DNA from: Roseimaritima sediminicola
GTDB lineage: Bacteria > Planctomycetota > Planctomycetia > Pirellulales > Pirellulaceae
DNA: 64,000 nucleotides
Direction: 5' to 3'
Assembly (NCBI RefSeq): GCF_009618275.1
Contig: NZ_WIAD01000006.1
Location: 36,001-100,000 of the forward strand
Part shown: piece by piece, positions 61,335 through 64,000 of the stretch
Numbering within the stretch: the stretch's first letter is position 1
Layout of the letters: every line of letters begins with the position of its first letter
Position numbers and translations under genes: made by a program
The notes under the pieces: model-generated
Databases searched by the model: none
What the model was told of the DNA's origin: nothing
What the model saw: the letters and a program-made list of their open reading frames with translations, nothing else

Positions 61335-62021
61335 TTGCAACTCATTCGCACCGCACAGTCTTGGGCTTTGGGCCTGATCATGCTGGCCCTTCGGGCATCG
61401 TGCCGCGTTACCCTGCACGGGGATCCGCGAGCTCGTTTGCGGGCCTCCGCCACCCCCTACGTCTACTCGATCTTGCATGCCCATCAAATCTGTGCAGCGA
61501 TCCATCGGGAAAAGAACACCGCGGCGATGGTTTCCCAGTCCGGCGACGGTCAATTGCTGATCCCTGGATTCTGGCTGCTCGGGATCAAGCCGATTCGCGG
61601 CTCCAGCCAAATCATGCAGCAGAGTAAAAATGGGCGCAAGGCACTCACGGAGCTGACCATGCATGTCCAGAGCGGGGCCCCGGCGCTGTTGGCGGTGGAT
61701 GGCCCGCGCGGACCGCGCAATCGCGTCCGCAAAGGGATTGCGGCGCTGTCTCGAGAGTCCGGTGCGGCGGTGCTTAATGTGGTCGCCGTGCCGTCAAGAA
61801 GGTGGATCCTGCGCGGCGCTTGGGATCGCTTGCAGATCCCCCAGCCATTCTGCCGGATCGACGCCTACTTCGCCGAGCCGCTCTGGCCCACGGAGGAGGA
61901 GACCGTCGAACAGTACCGCAAGCGGATCGAATCCTCGCTGAACGAACTGGAGCAAACGCACGACGCTGGGGAAGCCCAAATCGCCCGCGACCGCCCCAAG
62001 CGTCGTCCGGACAGGGGCTGA
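61335..62021 (+). CDS. DUF374 lysophospholipid acyltransferase-like protein
   Basis: 228 residues from TTG 61335, preceded by GGGGAGA. The family blocks are clear: YVYSILHAHQICAAI, AAMVSQSGDGQLLIPGFWLL, RGSSQIMQQSKNGRKAL, LLAVDGPRGPRNRVRKGIAAL and SGAAVLNV. DUF374 is related to LpxL/LpxM-type acyltransferases and is often annotated as adding a lipid A secondary acyl chain or Kdo-linked acyl group; HAHQ stands where the HxxxxD active site is in other families. It fits the presence of LpxD/LpxI in this window. A membrane segment at about 10-25 supports peripheral membrane location. Confidence 0.9.
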   Translation: MQLIRTAQSWALGLIMLALRASCRVTLHGDPRARLRASATPYVYSILHAHQICAAIHREKNTAAMVSQSGDGQLLIPGFWLLGIKPIRGSSQIMQQSKNGRKALTELTMHVQSGAPALLAVDGPRGPRNRVRKGIAALSRESGAAVLNVVAVPSRRWILRGAWDRLQIPQPFCRIDAYFAEPLWPTEEETVEQYRKRIESSLNELEQTHDAGEAQIARDRPKRRPDRG

Positions 62022-62036
62022 ACCCAGCAAAGCTTC

Positions 62037-62107
62037 GAACGGGGACAGTGCATGCAATTGGCTCATGCTAGCTGACAGTGGGCGTCGTTCACTGTCCCCG
62101 CTCGTTC
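62037..62107. repeat. GGGGACAGTG palindrome, copy A
   Basis: CGAACGGGGACAGTG opens at 62037 and is matched inverted by CACTGTCCCCGCTCGTTCG to 62107, with GCTAGC near the centre. Copy B is at 63625. The two flank the M14 carboxypeptidase gene. The ends resemble REP/RAYT-associated palindromes; no RAYT transposase is in the window. The remaining leader 62108-62341 holds no gene. Confidence 0.72.
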
Positions 62108-62341
62108 GTTTCGCCATGTGCGTGGCTGCTGACGGCACCTCGAGGCCTACCACATTTCGCCATGTACGTGGCTGCTGCGAGCGAGCTTCCCGGGCCGTCC
62201 GGCAGATCCTCTTCTTCCAACCATCCCGCCTCGTTGGAAGTGTATGCTGGCACCAATGCTAGTGTTCGGCTCCGAGCCTTCGGGTTGGCGGTGCTGCAGT
62301 CGAGTTGTGTTCAAAACAATCACTTGAATGGTACAGCAACA

Positions 62342-63604
62342 ATGTTCATACAAAACATTTTTCGTCTGATTCTTGTCGGGCTGGTAATCACCTGGCTCTT
62401 TGCGGAGACGGCGGTTGCCTTTACGGTCAGTAGCGATTTCCCGGGCGGGTCCGCCGAACTTCGAGAACTGAATGCCGCAGAGGGCTATCTGGAGATCGCC
62501 CCCGCCTATCATGACCAACGCGGCTGGCCCTGTTGGTGGTACTTTCGTGTCGATGGAGCACAACGCGGCCAACAATTGACGGTGCGAATCACCCCCAGCA
62601 CGCAGTCATTCCGGGAAGGACGACGGTTGGGGGCGGCCTGGTCACTGCCTCAACGCGCTGCGATCAGCACCGATGATGTTCATTGGCAGCAGACCGAGCC
62701 GGGGGAAATCGACCGCCGCGGCGGCACCTACACGATCACGGCTCCCGCGAGTCGCTTCTGGATGGCTTGGGGGCCGCCCTTCCTGCCATCGCATGCGGAT
62801 GACCTGCTGGAAGCGGTGGCCGCGGACCTGCCGGCAGCGGAGCGGTTCGAGTTGGCGACGACGCGGCAGGGCCGCGCGGTGACCGCCATCCGCTGCGGCA
62901 CGCCGGGAGCGCCGCATGTCGTGTGGGTGCAGGCGCGTCAGCATGCTTGGGAAGCGGGAAGTTCCTGGGTCGGTCGCGGCTTTTTAGAGTGGGTCGCCAG
63001 CGACGCGCCCGAAGCCGTGCGGCTGCGAGCGCACAGCGAAATTGTTTTCATCCCGATCATGGACGTCGACAATGTCGCACTCGGCGCCGGCGGCAAGGAA
63101 GCGGTTCCACGCGATCACAACCGGGACTGGGCGGAGCAGCCCCATTATCCCGAAGTTGCCGCAGCGCAGCGTCGTATCGGCGAACTGGCCGAGGCAGGTC
63201 GGCTGCGCGTTTTCCTCGATCTGCACAACCCAGGTGCCAATTCAAAACAGCCGTTCTATTTCGGGCCTTACAAAGACGAGCCGATGAGCGCCCAGGGCCG
63301 ACGCAACTATCAGCGGTTTCTGACCCTGTCGGTCGCGACGATGACCGAGCCGCTGGCCATGGAACGCGCCTATCAGTACGCCTCCTACATCAAGACCGCC
63401 GAGGAACGAGGACGGATGAGTCGCAACTGGGTGGCAGACCATAGCGACGACGACGTCGTTGCGCTGACATTGGAAACGGCTTGGAACACGCCCCACAGTA
63501 CGACGCAAGGTTACATGCACGTCGGCCGAGGCCTCGCACAAACCGTCGCTCGCTATCTGGCCACCGTCGAGGAGACGTCCGAAGAGGCAGGTTCCGGGAA
63601 ATAA
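62342..63604 (+). CDS. M14 family zinc carboxypeptidase
   Basis: 420 residues with a signal peptide (MFIQNIFRLILVGLVITWLF). The zinc site is HxxE (His201 and Glu204 in ARQHAWEAGSSW) plus His295 in FLDLHNPG; substrate-binding NRDW follows DH at about 260, and the catalytic Glu378 is in LTLETAWN. The N-terminal 150 residues form the beta-sandwich seen in cytosolic carboxypeptidase-like members (RGWPCWWYFRVDGAQRGQQ). It would remove C-terminal residues from peptides or process peptidoglycan; specificity unknown. The frame is open back to 62078, but ATG 62342 begins the signal peptide. Flanked by two copies of a GGGGACAG palindrome. Confidence 0.92.
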   Translation: MFIQNIFRLILVGLVITWLFAETAVAFTVSSDFPGGSAELRELNAAEGYLEIAPAYHDQRGWPCWWYFRVDGAQRGQQLTVRITPSTQSFREGRRLGAAWSLPQRAAISTDDVHWQQTEPGEIDRRGGTYTITAPASRFWMAWGPPFLPSHADDLLEAVAADLPAAERFELATTRQGRAVTAIRCGTPGAPHVVWVQARQHAWEAGSSWVGRGFLEWVASDAPEAVRLRAHSEIVFIPIMDVDNVALGAGGKEAVPRDHNRDWAEQPHYPEVAAAQRRIGELAEAGRLRVFLDLHNPGANSKQPFYFGPYKDEPMSAQGRRNYQRFLTLSVATMTEPLAMERAYQYASYIKTAEERGRMSRNWVADHSDDDVVALTLETAWNTPHSTTQGYMHVGRGLAQTVARYLATVEETSEEAGSGK

Positions 63605-63624
63605 CCAGGCTCGCGCCTACGAAT

Positions 63625-63697
63625 GAACGGGGACAGTGCCTGTCGACACATTTACGCTAGCAGCTAGCTACGGAAAACAGGTGTGCCCTGTCCCCGT
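63625..63697. repeat. GGGGACAGTG palindrome, copy B
   Basis: AACGGGGACAGTGCC at 63625 pairs with CCCTGTCCCCGT ending at about 63697; the middle again contains GCTAGC twice. It lies 20 bp after the carboxypeptidase stop in the convergent gap before the tmRNA terminator. Confidence 0.7.
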
Positions 63698-63724
63698 GTC
63701 GGGGTTTGTTTGCCACTGCGCACG

Positions 63725-63762
63725 AAAAAAGCCTGGCTTTCGTTGGGAAAGCCAGGCTTTTT
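63725..63762. terminator. Intrinsic terminator of tmRNA (bidirectional)
   Basis: The 12-bp stem AAGCCTGGCTTT / AAAGCCAGGCTT with loop CGTTGGG is flanked by A on the left and T on the right. It lies about 10 bp past the tmRNA 3' end and would also stop plus-strand transcription from the carboxypeptidase gene. Confidence 0.9.
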
Positions 63763-63772
63763 GATCAGGGAG

Positions 63773-64000
63773 TGGAGGCGGCGGGAATTGAACCCGCGTC
63801 CCGCGATACGTCCACGCACGCGTCTACATGCTTAGTCCTGCGTTTGTGCCTCCTCGAGGGAAGCTTTTCGCGTTTTGCGGCGCTGCAGAACAGGCTACGC
63901 AAGCGGCTAGCCCGAAACTTTGTTTAATCCACTGCGTGTCAGGCATGACAGCGGACGATTCGGAATTGTGACTGGCTTTCGGACGACTCCGACAACCCTC
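63773..64000 (-). ncRNA. ssrA: tmRNA, 3' part (5' end outside window)
   Basis: The minus strand reads GGACGCGGGTTCAATTCCCG at the T arm, then CCGCCTCCA at the acceptor end, preceded by GGACTAAGCATGTAG, the nearly invariant tmRNA 3' segment. The acceptor end stops at A (63773) followed by CTCC rather than CCA, so CCA must be added after transcription. Roughly 228 nt are present. By length comparison with E. coli tmRNA (about 240 nt after the tag stop), the tag-peptide coding part and alanine-tRNA-like 5' end lie beyond position 64000. tmRNA rescues stalled ribosomes with SmpB. Confidence 0.93.

Overview
The window looks like a chromosomal segment of a marine-type planctomycete, probably Pirellulales/Pirellulaceae. 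The evidence is the high GC content, the repeated pairing of cytochrome-like PSCyt1/DUF1549/DUF1553 proteins with Tat-exported DUF1501 proteins (five pairs here), a giant PVC-type propeller/cytochrome c protein, lipid A genes, ribosomal genes split into a very small operon, and many secreted proteins of unknown substrate. No phage, integrase, transposase gene, CRISPR array or complete tRNA was found. The assignment is inference from gene content, not a database match.

Layout. 1-3.9 kb: end of a DUF1549/DUF1553 gene and its DUF1501 partner. 3.9-6.6 kb: three secreted-protein genes on the minus strand in visibly lower-GC DNA (DUF1573 protein, small Cys-rich protein, possibly LolA-like protein). 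6.8-12 kb: a secreted propeller-like protein, a HIT protein, a dense island of palindromic repeats, a conserved hypothetical, an O6-alkylguanine-DNA alkyltransferase and a secreted protein. 12-16.8 kb: a GltS-like symporter converging on a minus-strand operon (HTH/PTS-IIA sensor, degenerate receiver-like protein, FMN reductase, MoxR ATPase). 17-23.3 kb: a catalytically degenerate MurE-like protein, rpsL-rpsG, then lpxD-lpxI-Dnmt2-like methyltransferase. 23.3-27.4 kb: a receiver/HATPase protein and a large hybrid histidine kinase. 27.5-39.1 kb: three DUF1553/DUF1501 pairs. 39-48.5 kb: an RTX-like secreted protein, a MOSC protein, the 1750-residue ceramidase/propeller/HEAT/cytochrome fusion, a membrane alpha/beta hydrolase and a dehydrogenase remnant. 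48.5-52.5 kb: a WD40/DUF1501/DUF1553 operon. 52.6-59.2 kb: pectin-lyase-fold proteins, a Gfo/Idh/MocA oxidoreductase and small proteins. 59.9-64 kb: a DEAD-box helicase, a DUF374 acyltransferase, an M14 carboxypeptidase and the 3' part of tmRNA.

How it fits together. Much of the window serves the envelope and extracytoplasmic degradation. The DUF1549/1553/1501 pairs, the cytochrome fusion and the pectin-lyase-fold proteins are consistent with surface processing of complex organic polymers, though no substrate can be read from sequence. LpxD and LpxI support a lipid A-bearing outer membrane. The most unusual items are the Dnmt2-type methyltransferase co-transcribed with lipid A genes, the MurE-like protein lacking its catalytic motifs, ribosomal protein S12 with Arg at position 88, and several families of intergenic palindromes that sit mainly at convergent gene ends. 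One of these palindromes supplies a gene's stop codon, and another carries a nested palindromic insertion.
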